Positions 9,662-17,555 of a DNA stretch of 64,000 bases are shown piece after piece. The number at the start of each line of letters is the position of its first letter. The stretch's first letter is position 1. The stretch comes from Nostoc sp. KVJ20 (GTDB lineage Bacteria > Cyanobacteriota > Cyanobacteriia > Cyanobacteriales > Nostocaceae). The notes under the pieces were generated by a model. It was given only the letters and a program-made list of their open reading frames with translations. It was not told where the DNA came from and searched no databases. A program made the translations under genes and the position numbers. The stretch spans positions 1-64,000 of the forward strand of contig NZ_KV757636.1 in the NCBI RefSeq assembly GCF_001712795.1, given 5' to 3'.

Positions 9662-10213
9662 CTACTTAAAAATCAAGTGCCAAGAGGATTTGTCCAGGCG
9701 ATCGCTAATCATGGAATGCCACTGGTCTAAAGTTGCTTGAAATTTGGGGTGTTGTAAATCTGGGAGCCAAAGGATTAGGGCGTCTTCATCGTTATCTTGG
9801 TAGTAACGCCGCCGCCGCCCAGCTGTTTTGAAGCCAAATTTTTGATATAAAGATATGGCTCCCAAGTTTGAAGCTCGAACTTCGAGGGTAGCTCGCTCCA
9901 TTTTGCGATCGCAAGCTGTCTTAATAAGTGCATATAATAAAGCCTGTCCCAACCCTTGACGGTGATATTGGGGATGAACCGCCAAAATTGTAATGTGGGC
10001 TTCGTCTAAAATTGACCAAAAACAACCCATTCCCAGCAGCATCGAATTAGAGACAGGGGAAAATAAACCCAACAGATCGCTGTTGGGGCTGTCCAACTCC
10101 CGTTGGTAGCCCTCCATTGTCCATAAACCACCAAAACAGGCTTGATCCAGTTCCAACAATGCACTCAGATGCTCTGCTGTCAGTAATTTAATTTCTAAGT
10201 CTAATGAGATCAC
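9662..10213 (-). CDS. rimI: Ribosomal-protein-alanine N-acetyltransferase (RimI-type GNAT)
   Basis: 183 residues with a GNAT fold. The acetyl-CoA-binding motif A is clear: HITILAVHPQYHRQGLGQAL around residues 74-95. ATLEVRASNLGAISLYQKFGF follows, a block typical of RimI enzymes. RimI acetylates the N-terminal alanine of ribosomal protein S18 in E. coli; cyanobacterial homologues are annotated likewise, but the real substrate is untested. It is divergent from lysA, and the ~90 bases between them must hold both promoters. Confidence 0.82.
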   Translation of the reverse strand: MISLDLEIKLLTAEHLSALLELDQACFGGLWTMEGYQRELDSPNSDLLGLFSPVSNSMLLGMGCFWSILDEAHITILAVHPQYHRQGLGQALLYALIKTACDRKMERATLEVRASNLGAISLYQKFGFKTAGRRRRYYQDNDEDALILWLPDLQHPKFQATLDQWHSMISDRLDKSSWHLIFK

Positions 10214-10305
10214 ATTTATTGAATAACGTTACAAACCCTTTGTAAACTGGGAATTGGGAGATGAACTCACACCCCGTAAATTGAACAAGGAAAATTTTTA
10301 TAGTT

Positions 10306-11715
10306 ATGGTATCGACTCACCCCACTGGGGTTCAACATTCTGGAAGTCAATATTTACCTCAAAGGCACGACACCAACACAAATCCATCGCCCAATCAAGA
10401 ACTTTTACCCTTGACTGCCAGAGTTCATAATCATGACCTCCTGGAAATTGGTGGGTGTGATGTCACAACCCTAGTTGAACAATTTGGTTCACCTTTATAT
10501 ATTTTAGATGAAGAAACCCTGCGTTCCGCTTGTCAGCAATACCGAGATACTTTCAAGCAATACTACAAGGGTGAATCTCAAGTATTGTACGCCTCAAAAG
10601 CTTGGAATTGTTTAGCAGTTTGCGCGATCGCGGCTTCAGAAGGTTTAGGAATTGATGTCGCATCAGGTGGTGAACTCTACACTGCGCTGCAAGCAGGTGT
10701 CAATCCTGAGAAAATCTATCTTCATAGCAACAATAAATCTCGTGAAGAACTGATTTTTGCCACAGAAGTAGGTTGCACTATTGTGGTGGATAACTGGCAC
10801 GAGTTACGCACTTTGGTAGAAATTGTTGAGACAGCAAATTCACCCTCCGTACAGCCTCGTTTCTTGTTGCGCTTGACTCCGGGTATTGAATGTCACACAC
10901 ATGAATATATTCGCACTGGGCAACTAGATAGTAAATTTGGCTTTGATCCGAATGAGTTAGAGGAATTATTTACTTTTGTCAGTAAACAGTCTTTCCTTAA
11001 CTGCGTGGGGTTACATGCTCATATCGGTTCCCAAATTTTTGAGCGCCAACCGCATCGAGATTTAGCGGCTCTGATGGTACAGTGGTTACGTGATGCGGCC
11101 AAGTATGGGTTAAATTTTACAGAATTAAATGTCGGTGGTGGTTTAGGGATTAAGTATATAGAATCAGACGATCCCCCCAGCATTGAAGAGTGGGTGAAGC
11201 CGATTTGTGAGGTAATTCAAGAAGCTTGTGCAACCGAAAATTTACCTTTGCCAAAATTACTGTGTGAACCGGGGCGATCGCTAATTGCCACAGCTTGCGT
11301 CACTGCCTATACTATTGGTTCATCCAAAGTTATCCCAGAAATTCGTACCTACGTAGCGATCGATGGAGGAATGTCTGATAATCCTCGCCCGATTACTTAC
11401 CAATCAGTTTATCGGGCAGTCGTTGCTAATAAAATGTCTTCTCCCTTAACCGAAACAGTCACAATTGCTGGTAAACATTGTGAATCAGGAGATATTCTGA
11501 TTCATAACGCTCTACTCCCAAAGACTGAACCAGGGGATATTCTCGTAGTTATGGGAACTGGTGCGTACAATTACAGTATGGCATCTAACTACAATCGCTT
11601 GCCCCGTTCGGCAGCTGTTGTTGTGGCCAATGGCGAAGCAAATTTAATTTTGCAACGTGAAACTTATCAAGACTTGATTCGACAAGATCGCCTACCAGAA
11701 AGATTAAAGAAATAG
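10306..11715 (+). CDS. lysA: Diaminopimelate decarboxylase
   Basis: 469 residues, fold-type III PLP enzyme. The PLP lysine is K98 in YASKAW; the phosphate-binding GGGLG(I) and the CEPGRS motif near 320 are intact, as is the C-terminal GAYNYSMASNYN. It decarboxylates meso-diaminopimelate to L-lysine, the last step of lysine synthesis. The ~45-residue N-terminal extension before the catalytic domain is low in complexity and common in cyanobacterial LysA. It is followed by an inverted dispersed repeat and then cdaA. Confidence 0.95.
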   Translation: MVSTHPTGVQHSGSQYLPQRHDTNTNPSPNQELLPLTARVHNHDLLEIGGCDVTTLVEQFGSPLYILDEETLRSACQQYRDTFKQYYKGESQVLYASKAWNCLAVCAIAASEGLGIDVASGGELYTALQAGVNPEKIYLHSNNKSREELIFATEVGCTIVVDNWHELRTLVEIVETANSPSVQPRFLLRLTPGIECHTHEYIRTGQLDSKFGFDPNELEELFTFVSKQSFLNCVGLHAHIGSQIFERQPHRDLAALMVQWLRDAAKYGLNFTELNVGGGLGIKYIESDDPPSIEEWVKPICEVIQEACATENLPLPKLLCEPGRSLIATACVTAYTIGSSKVIPEIRTYVAIDGGMSDNPRPITYQSVYRAVVANKMSSPLTETVTIAGKHCESGDILIHNALLPKTEPGDILVVMGTGAYNYSMASNYNRLPRSAAVVVANGEANLILQRETYQDLIRQDRLPERLKK

Positions 11716-11785
11716 TCATTTGTCATTAGTCATTGGTTATTAGTCATTTGCAAATGACAAAGGACAAAGGACAAATGACTAATGA
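11716..11785. repeat. Inverted GTCATTAGTCATT/AATGACTAATGAC dispersed repeat
   Basis: Directly after the lysA stop, a block of TAGTCATT-type heptamers (11716-11750) is followed by its inverse built of AATGACAAAGGAC units (11752-11785), so the whole can fold into a long hairpin. Related blocks lie at 29755-29820 and 55925-55995. It may help end lysA transcription, but there is no clean T-tract. Confidence 0.6.
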
Positions 11786-11824
11786 CCAACCGTAAATTAG
11801 AGGCAAAAGTGTAATCCAGATGTC

Positions 11825-12748
11825 ATGAGAGATTGGTGGAAGCAATGGCTGACAAACCTAGGATGGTCACAGTCCTTGCTACTTGGGACTCTGGATATTG
11901 TGTTGGTGTTGGCGCTGACTTACATGATATTAGTTATCATTAGTGAGCGCCGGACACTGTGGATGGTGCGGGGATTCATTATCTTAATGCTAGCCTCGGC
12001 ACTAAGTGGCAGATTAGGACTACCTCTGCTAAGTTTTGTATTAGAAAAATTGGTAATTGGTTGTGCTGTGGCGATGGCAGTTGCTCTACAGTCAGAGTTT
12101 CGGCGATTTTTGGAGCAATTGGGGCGTGGCGAATTCCGCCAGCTATTTCAACCCGATCGGCTGGCAATCCCTAAATCTGATAGTGTAATTGATGAAATTG
12201 TTGAGGCTGTTAAAGAATTGTCAAAAAACCGCATTGGAGCTTTACTAATTGTGGAAACCACAGGGCCAATTGATGAGCGAGACTTTTCTGTGCCAGGAGT
12301 AAAGCTAAATGCGGAAGTTTCTAAAGAACTAATCCAGACAATTTTCCAGCCAAAAACTTTGTTACACGATGGGGCAACACTGATTCGTGGATCACGGATA
12401 GTGTCATCAGGTATAATTTTACCACTTTCGGGACGCACAGCCTCGCGCCAGTTGGGAACACGCCACCGGGCGGCAATGGGAATTACTGAGCGGGTCGAAA
12501 ATTGCATTTGTGTCGTTGTATCTGAAGAAACGGGTTCTATTTCCTTAGCGGAACGGGGAACCCTAAATAGACCGCTGACGATTAGAAAGCTGAAAGAGTC
12601 ATTAGAGGCTCTTTTGTCCCCAACCGTGGATCGGGAAGCAGTTGCACCTGGTCTGTTGAGCTTTGTTCGTCGGACAGGTGGGAAGACACTAGCACTGGTT
12701 TCACGTTTACTCGGACTACCATCGACCGCTTCTCGAGATAAAAAATGA
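11825..12748 (+). CDS. cdaA: Diadenylate cyclase CdaA (c-di-AMP synthase)
   Basis: 307 residues. Three N-terminal membrane spans (about 18-95) are followed by a DAC/DisA_N domain with the signature DGA at 182-184 and RHRAA at 213-217. It condenses two ATP into cyclic di-AMP, which governs potassium and osmotic balance and night survival in cyanobacteria. The TGA overlaps the ATG of uppS (ATGA), so the two are translationally coupled. The link of c-di-AMP synthase with cell-wall precursor genes recalls the cdaA-glmM operons of Firmicutes. Confidence 0.93.
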   Translation: MRDWWKQWLTNLGWSQSLLLGTLDIVLVLALTYMILVIISERRTLWMVRGFIILMLASALSGRLGLPLLSFVLEKLVIGCAVAMAVALQSEFRRFLEQLGRGEFRQLFQPDRLAIPKSDSVIDEIVEAVKELSKNRIGALLIVETTGPIDERDFSVPGVKLNAEVSKELIQTIFQPKTLLHDGATLIRGSRIVSSGIILPLSGRTASRQLGTRHRAAMGITERVENCICVVVSEETGSISLAERGTLNRPLTIRKLKESLEALLSPTVDREAVAPGLLSFVRRTGGKTLALVSRLLGLPSTASRDKK

Positions 12749-13494
12749 CAGCACAACAAACTAAACTGCAAGATTTGCCTACTGACTTAAAACGAGAACT
12801 ATTGCCGCAGCACGTTGCGGTGATTATGGATGGTAATGGTCGATGGGCTAAACGTCAGGGTCTACCCCGGATTATGGGTCATAAGCGAGGAGTAGATGCT
12901 CTTAAAGATTTACTTCGCTGTTGTCAGGATTGGGGAATTCAGGCGCTAACAGCTTATGCTTTTTCAACGGAGAACTGGAAAAGACCGCAGGAAGAAGTGG
13001 ATTTTTTGATGACTCTGTTTCAAAGAGTTTTGCGGCAAGAATTGCGGGAAATGGTTGAAGAGAATGTTCAAATTAAGTTTGTGGGAAATTTGCAAGACCT
13101 GCCGCGATCGCTCCAACAAGAAATATCCCGTTCAATGGAAGAAACTAAGGATAATCGCGGTATCCGGTTTTCGGTAGCAACTAATTATGGTGGACGGCAG
13201 GAAATTTTACAAGCTTGTCAGGCGATCGCAAAACAAGTCCAGCAAGGTCTGCTACAACCCAATGAAATTAATGAACAGGTGTTTGAAAGCCACTTGTACA
13301 CAGCAGGAATTAGTGACCCAGATTTGTTAATTCGTACCAGTGGAGAAATGCGCCTCTCAAATTTTCTTCTCTGGCAAATGGCTTATGGAGAAATTTATAT
13401 TACCGATGCTCTCTGGCCAGATTTTGATCGGGCTGAGTTTCATCGCGCTTTATGTGCCTACCAACAACGCGAACGGCGGTTTGGGAAAGTTTAA
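12745..13494 (+). CDS. uppS: Isoprenyl transferase (undecaprenyl diphosphate synthase)
   Basis: 249 residues with the cis-prenyltransferase signature MDGNGRWAKRQG (28-39, catalytic Asp29), TAYAFSTENWKRP, and RTSGEMRLSNFLLWQ near the C-terminus. It adds isopentenyl units to farnesyl diphosphate to make the C55 carrier for peptidoglycan and polysaccharide. Its start overlaps cdaA by four bases, and the amidase gene follows after about 60 bases, so the three probably form one wall-related operon. Confidence 0.95.
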   Translation: MTAQQTKLQDLPTDLKRELLPQHVAVIMDGNGRWAKRQGLPRIMGHKRGVDALKDLLRCCQDWGIQALTAYAFSTENWKRPQEEVDFLMTLFQRVLRQELREMVEENVQIKFVGNLQDLPRSLQQEISRSMEETKDNRGIRFSVATNYGGRQEILQACQAIAKQVQQGLLQPNEINEQVFESHLYTAGISDPDLLIRTSGEMRLSNFLLWQMAYGEIYITDALWPDFDRAEFHRALCAYQQRERRFGKV

Positions 13495-13541
13495 GGGAGG
13501 GGCATGGGGCATTGGTTATTCTCCTCATCTCCCTCATATAG
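13495..13541 (+). repeat. GGGCATGGGGCATT dispersed repeat
   Basis: A G-rich block (GGAGGGGCATGGGGCATTGG) followed by TTCTCCTCATCTCCCTC between uppS and the amidase gene. The same composite (GGGCATGGGGCAT...CTCCCTCATCCCCC) occurs at 31275-31378 inside an open reading frame. Confidence 0.6.
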
Positions 13542-13553
13542 GAGTCTATATCA

Positions 13554-14201
13554 GTGAAACCAATTTTAGGTTTAGCGATCAGTTCCATATTTATTTCTTC
13601 ACCAGCTTTTGCACAAGTACAATTACAACCTTTATCTGGCATAAAGATTTTAGTTAACCCAGGACATGGAGGTCAAGAAACTGGCGCAGCTGGGCCAACA
13701 GGATATTTAGCTAAAGATGTCAGCCTGACAGTATCTAAGTTGCTGCGTGATGAACTGGTCTTAAGAGGCGCGTTAGTAGTGATGACGCGAGAAGATGACA
13801 GAGAAATAGCTTTGTCTGCTCGCCAAGCCATGATCGAGCAACAACAACCAGCGATCGCTCTCACTATACATTACACAGCAGTACCCGATGACGGAGATGC
13901 AGAGAATAGCAAAGGCATTAGAACTTTTTGGTATCATTCCCAAGCCCATAGCCTAGCCGTTTTTCTCCACAATTATCTAACTAACCACCTAGGACGTTCA
14001 TCAATGGGGGTATTTTGGAATAACTTGGCGCTAACTCGTCCCTCTACAGCACCATCAGTGGTAATGGAACTGGGTTTTATGACCAACCCCGAAGAATTTG
14101 AATGGATAGCCAACGCCGATGAACAAAAAAAATTAGCGCGAGTCTTGGCAGATGGTGTTGTTGAGTGGTTTCAGGGTGCAATCACTATGCGATCTAAATA
14201 G
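13554..14201 (+). CDS. Secreted N-acetylmuramoyl-L-alanine amidase (Amidase_3)
   Basis: 215 residues from a GTG preceded by AGGAG (13541-13545). A signal peptide ends near residue 20 (SSPAFAQ). The Amidase_3 zinc site is complete: H38 in NPGHGG, E42 as a probable second ligand, H106 in TIHYTA, and catalytic Glu172 in VVMELGFM. It cleaves the bond between muramic acid and the stem peptide, acting in the periplasm on septal or general wall turnover. There is no separate substrate-binding AMIN domain, so it is a minimal enzyme. It follows uppS in the cdaA operon. Confidence 0.9.
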   Translation: MKPILGLAISSIFISSPAFAQVQLQPLSGIKILVNPGHGGQETGAAGPTGYLAKDVSLTVSKLLRDELVLRGALVVMTREDDREIALSARQAMIEQQQPAIALTIHYTAVPDDGDAENSKGIRTFWYHSQAHSLAVFLHNYLTNHLGRSSMGVFWNNLALTRPSTAPSVVMELGFMTNPEEFEWIANADEQKKLARVLADGVVEWFQGAITMRSK

Positions 14202-14514
14202 CTCGATGCAAATAAATCAGAAGTCGGAAGTCAGAATTCAGAATTCAGAATTCAGAATTAGTCTAACCATAAAGGAATAGAGTTTTAAGGTGAGAATATT
14301 TTAATTTTTTTCGCCCACCATTCCACTTGCTTTTAACCAATATTCAGACGCGACTCGAAAATACTCGCTAAGGTGGACTCACACTCCGCAAGCTATCACC
14401 CACTCGTACACAATTCATACTGTTAGCGGATAGCTAAGGTTTAGCCCATTCTGACTCCTGAGTTCTGAATTCTTCTTACAAAGTTAATTGGAAAGGATCG
14501 TACTTAGCAATTCC
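14202..14514. repeat. STRR arrays and dispersed repeat copy 1
   Basis: This gene-free stretch contains ATTCAGA heptamers (14231-14259). It then holds a ~135-base element (about 14336-14476) that runs ATTCAGACGCGACTCG..., TACACAATTCAT, CTGTTAGCGG, TTTAGCCCATTCTGACTCC, GAATTC. The element recurs at 32238-32345 and, inverted, at 33218-33366. Confidence 0.65.
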
Positions 14515-14787
14515 TTATGGCCCAGAAAACACCGCTTGTTCTACATCATCTCGACTCAGAGAATACTTGAATGAACGTTGGATATCTTGCCCATTTTCCC
14601 CAGATTGGACATATCGCACTACGATTTGCTCAACGTCGAGCCATAGTTCAGCTTTCCAGCTAGGCCGCTGCACGTGCCAGCAATGTCTCTGTGTGTCATC
14701 TTGTTGACAGCCTTGGTCTTTTAGCCACTGCTCAATTTGTGGCAGGGGATGATTATATAGGGGAGTATCGGAGGGAAGAAGAGGCAT
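14515..14787 (-). CDS. DUF3143 family protein
   Basis: 90 residues, matching the cyanobacterial DUF3143 family in length and sequence: an N-terminal TPLYNHPLPQIEQWLKDQGC and a C-terminal FKYSLSRDDVEQAVF. Function unknown. The gene lies directly downstream of a J-domain gene in the same direction, with a GATTTTG heptamer array (14796-14822) between the two. This pairing is frequent in cyanobacteria and suggests a role alongside the chaperone. Confidence 0.8.
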   Translation of the reverse strand: MPLLPSDTPLYNHPLPQIEQWLKDQGCQQDDTQRHCWHVQRPSWKAELWLDVEQIVVRYVQSGENGQDIQRSFKYSLSRDDVEQAVFSGP

Positions 14788-14843
14788 AGGAATTTTAGAT
14801 TTTGGATTTTGGATTTTGGATTAGGGAATTTTTTAATTTTTAA

Positions 14844-15401
14844 TTATTTCAGATGAGTAGTTAGTTGCGACATATAAGTAATCTGCTGTTGTACAAACGC
14901 AGATGGTTGTAGCAAATGGGAATGGATAGCAGCCTCACCACGAGTTAAGGCAATGGCAACTGCTAATAATAGACAACCTACAAATGTTAACACCAGCATA
15001 AATAAGGCAAAGATTTCGCCAGATGATAAGGGGCGATCGCTCGCATCAAGGTATGCTGATTTTGAAAAATCATAGGAACGTGAGACGGGATGATTCAAAT
15101 CAGGGGGTGGTTGAATCACTCCAAAGCGGGAATAGCCAATTTTTAGATCATAGCTTAACCGACGTTCTGGATGGCTAAGGGTGGCGTAGGCTTCGTTGAT
15201 TTGCTGGAATTTGGGAGTGGCGATCGCAGTCGGCAAGTCTGTAGTATCAGGATGATAGAGTTTGCTCAGTTGCCGATAAGCGCGACGAATATCGATTACC
15301 GATGCCCAGGGATGCAGTCCTAGCAGGGAGTAATAAGTTGGTTCACTGCTTTGTGGCATTGCCCTGTTGTGATTCACGGCTGTTTGAGTCACTTTGCTCA
15401 A
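14844..15401 (-). CDS. Membrane-anchored J-domain protein
   Basis: 185 residues. The J domain spans about 22-85 with the essential HPD tripeptide at 50-52 (LSKLYHPDT). There is no Gly/Phe region or zinc finger. One transmembrane helix lies near residues 128-150 (IFALFMLVLTFVGCLLLAVA). It probably recruits DnaK to the membrane and stimulates its ATPase. The DUF3143 gene is immediately downstream. Confidence 0.85.
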   Translation of the reverse strand: MSKVTQTAVNHNRAMPQSSEPTYYSLLGLHPWASVIDIRRAYRQLSKLYHPDTTDLPTAIATPKFQQINEAYATLSHPERRLSYDLKIGYSRFGVIQPPPDLNHPVSRSYDFSKSAYLDASDRPLSSGEIFALFMLVLTFVGCLLLAVAIALTRGEAAIHSHLLQPSAFVQQQITYMSQLTTHLK

Positions 15402-15497
15402 AGATATTTTTTATATTTTAAATCCTTTGTGAATTCGAGAAGACACAACAGGTCTAGCATCTGATAAAATATTTTATAAAGCATTTAATTAGATGCG

Positions 15498-15857
15498 ATG
15501 CACATCAAAATTAATCTCGAAAATATTCAAACTCTTACCGACTTCAAGCGCAATGCCAAGGATTACGTAGAACGGATCAAGGCTACAAAGTCCCCGCTTG
15601 TACTAACTGTGAATGGTAAAGCTGAGGTTGTGGTACATGAAGCACAAGCGTTTCAGCAGATGATAGATCAACTTCAGCGCCTTGAAGAAGAACTGCAAAA
15701 ATTTAAGCTAGAAGCGTTACGCAGTCAGATTGACATTGGTATTAAGCAACTTGAAAGCGGTCATTATACTGAATATAATGAGGAGTCAATTTCAGCTTTT
15801 TTTGCCAATATTAAAGGGCGAGTACAGCAAAATTCTGCTGATAGCGATTCTCTATGA
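15498..15857 (+). CDS. Phd/YefM-type antitoxin
   Basis: 119 residues with a Phd/YefM N-terminal DNA-binding domain (LTDFKRNAKDYVERIK, VLTVNGKAEVVV) and a helical toxin-binding tail. The ATG of the next gene overlaps its stop (ATGA at 15854-15857), the usual antitoxin-first layout. It should neutralise the ParE-like toxin and autorepress the operon. Confidence 0.88.
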   Translation: MHIKINLENIQTLTDFKRNAKDYVERIKATKSPLVLTVNGKAEVVVHEAQAFQQMIDQLQRLEEELQKFKLEALRSQIDIGIKQLESGHYTEYNEESISAFFANIKGRVQQNSADSDSL

Positions 15858-16153
15858 ATCGATTTCGGATTTCTACTCAAGCAGCGCGAGATATTGAGGA
15901 TATATGGGAATATCTCGCGCCAAATAACTTAAAAGCTGCTGACACACTTTTTGATACTCTGCGAGAAAATTTTCCGAAACTGGTTAAATTTCCCCAAATG
16001 GGCAGACTACGAGGTGAGTTGGCTCCTTTTTTGCGAAGTTTCCCAGTGAAAAATTATTTAATTTTTTATCGTCCAATAGACGAAGGTATAGAAATTGTAC
16101 GTATCTTGCATGGCTCACAAGATATAGAAACTATTTTTCAAGATGAAGACTGA
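15854..16153 (+). CDS. ParE/RelE-superfamily toxin
   Basis: 99 residues with the ParE layout: an AARDIEDIWEYLA helix, FPQMGRLRGEL, FLRSFPVKNYLIFYRP strands, and EIVRILHGSQDIE at the end. ParE proteins poison DNA gyrase; RelE relatives cleave mRNA. The C-terminal VRILHGSQD favours ParE. It is coupled to the Phd-type antitoxin by a 4-base overlap and looks intact. Confidence 0.88.
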   Translation: MNRFRISTQAARDIEDIWEYLAPNNLKAADTLFDTLRENFPKLVKFPQMGRLRGELAPFLRSFPVKNYLIFYRPIDEGIEIVRILHGSQDIETIFQDED

Positions 16154-16269
16154 AGTCCAAAATAATTACGAATTAGTCATTATTTTGGTCAATGGCTTTA
16201 TATACAGATGATTTCAAGTTAGTAAAGTACACAAACTAAGTCTAAAAACTAGGTATAGAGCCTGTTTTA

Positions 16270-16316
16270 CTCCTGAATTCTGACTCCTGAATTCTGACTC
16301 CTGAATTCTGAATTCT
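16270..16316 (+). repeat. STRR array, three 14-bp CTCCTGAATTCTGA units
   Basis: Three perfect tandem copies of CTCCTGAATTCTGA (16270-16311) plus ATTCT, downstream of the TA operon and convergent with dnaJ. The same CTCCTGAATTC motif flanks the larger dispersed element at 14.4, 32.3 and 33.3 kb. Confidence 0.8.
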
Positions 16317-16328
16317 ACTGTATTATCC

Positions 16329-17327
16329 CTAACGGATTAAATCAGCACGGGGTTTAAAGGTTTCAATTTGCCGTAACTTTTCGTAAAGTTCCCGTTCTTC
16401 TTGACTAATATTTCTCGGTGTAACTATTTGAATTTCTACTAATTGATCCCCACGTTTACCATCATCACTGGGATAGCCTTTATTACCTAGTCGAAATTTT
16501 TGACCAGACCTAACTCCGGGAGGGGTAGTCATTTTTACAGGGCCATCAAGAGTAGGTGCTTCTACCTGTCCTCCTAAAACTGCCTCGCTGGGAGTAACTG
16601 GTACTTGGCAGAGGATATTTGCACCTTCTAGTTTAAATAATGGATGAGGTTCAACGGTAATTTTTAAGTATAGATCGCCACCACCAACGCCTTGATTCCG
16701 CAAACGGATGGTTTGACCTGATACCATACCTGGAGGCATATTAACCTCTAGCGATCGTCCATCTTCTAAGCGAATGCGTTCATTACCACCTTGATAAGCT
16801 TTTTCTAATGGGAGTGTTAATCTGGCTTCTATATCCCGGCGGGTTGTGCGAGGTGGGGGGGTATTAACGGTATAGGCAACTTTTGTTCTGGGGGAACGAA
16901 ATGGATCGCTATTGTTACCATTACTAGAATTACTGGCTCCACTCTTATTTTTGACGCCGATAACTTGATTAATAAAGCTTTCAAAATCGGAGAATTGGCT
17001 GGGATCTACGTCCTGATTGCCATTGCGATCGCTAGCGTTACTCTGCCAAGTTTTAGCCTTTGGCGTCTGTTTATTGCCCGCAAAGCCTTTTTGCTTCCAG
17101 TAGCGGCTAAACTGGTCGTACTGCGATCGCTTGGCTGAGTCTGAAAGGACTTCATAAGCCTCGCCAATATCCTTAAATTTTTCCTCAGATTCTTTGTTAC
17201 CCGGATTGAGATCGGGGTGATATTGCCTTGCTAACCGCCGATAAACCTTTTTAATTTCCTCGCCAGAGGCATCTTTAGACACTCCTAAAATCTCGTAGTA
17301 ATCGCGAAAGTTCGGCAAATTTTGCAT
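16329..17327 (-). CDS. dnaJ: DnaJ-type co-chaperone (J domain plus C-terminal domains, no zinc finger)
   Basis: 332 residues. J domain 8-70 with HPD at 37-39, a Gly/Asn/Ser-rich linker (about 95-150), then two DnaJ C-terminal substrate-binding domains (RLEDGRSLEVNMPPG, GGDLYLKITVEPHPLF, GVRSGQKFRLGNKGYP). It lacks the CxxCxGxG zinc repeats, so it is a CbpA-like class II protein. It lies downstream of dnaK in the same direction, separated by ~225 bases rich in heptamer repeats. Confidence 0.9.
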   Translation of the reverse strand: MQNLPNFRDYYEILGVSKDASGEEIKKVYRRLARQYHPDLNPGNKESEEKFKDIGEAYEVLSDSAKRSQYDQFSRYWKQKGFAGNKQTPKAKTWQSNASDRNGNQDVDPSQFSDFESFINQVIGVKNKSGASNSSNGNNSDPFRSPRTKVAYTVNTPPPRTTRRDIEARLTLPLEKAYQGGNERIRLEDGRSLEVNMPPGMVSGQTIRLRNQGVGGGDLYLKITVEPHPLFKLEGANILCQVPVTPSEAVLGGQVEAPTLDGPVKMTTPPGVRSGQKFRLGNKGYPSDDGKRGDQLVEIQIVTPRNISQEERELYEKLRQIETFKPRADLIR

Positions 17328-17340
17328 AGTTCAGTTATTT

Positions 17341-17555
17341 AAATTTTAGATTTTAGATTTTAGATTTTGGATTAATCATGAGTTAGGAGTTAAGAGTTAG
17401 GAGTTGAAAGATTTAATTTTTAACTTCTACTCTTAACTCTTATCAGAAGTACTAATTAGGTAGACATAATTAAACATAAAATGCTAGCCAGTGAAATCAT
17501 TTTCCTGAGCAGCTTTTACCTCCTGCCTCCTGCCTTCTGCCTCCTGCCTTCTAAT
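17341..17555. repeat. STRR arrays between dnaK and dnaJ
   Basis: Three different heptamer arrays lie in a row: TTTTAGA (17344-17372), GAGTTAG/GAGTTAA (17380-17414), and CCTCCTG/CCTTCTG (17520-17552). Such arrays are typical of heterocystous cyanobacteria. They separate the two chaperone genes without an obvious terminator. Confidence 0.75.

Noticed and set aside
12148..12771. 207-codon minus-strand frame over cdaA
   Set aside because: Antisense shadow; cdaA on the plus strand has full family motifs.
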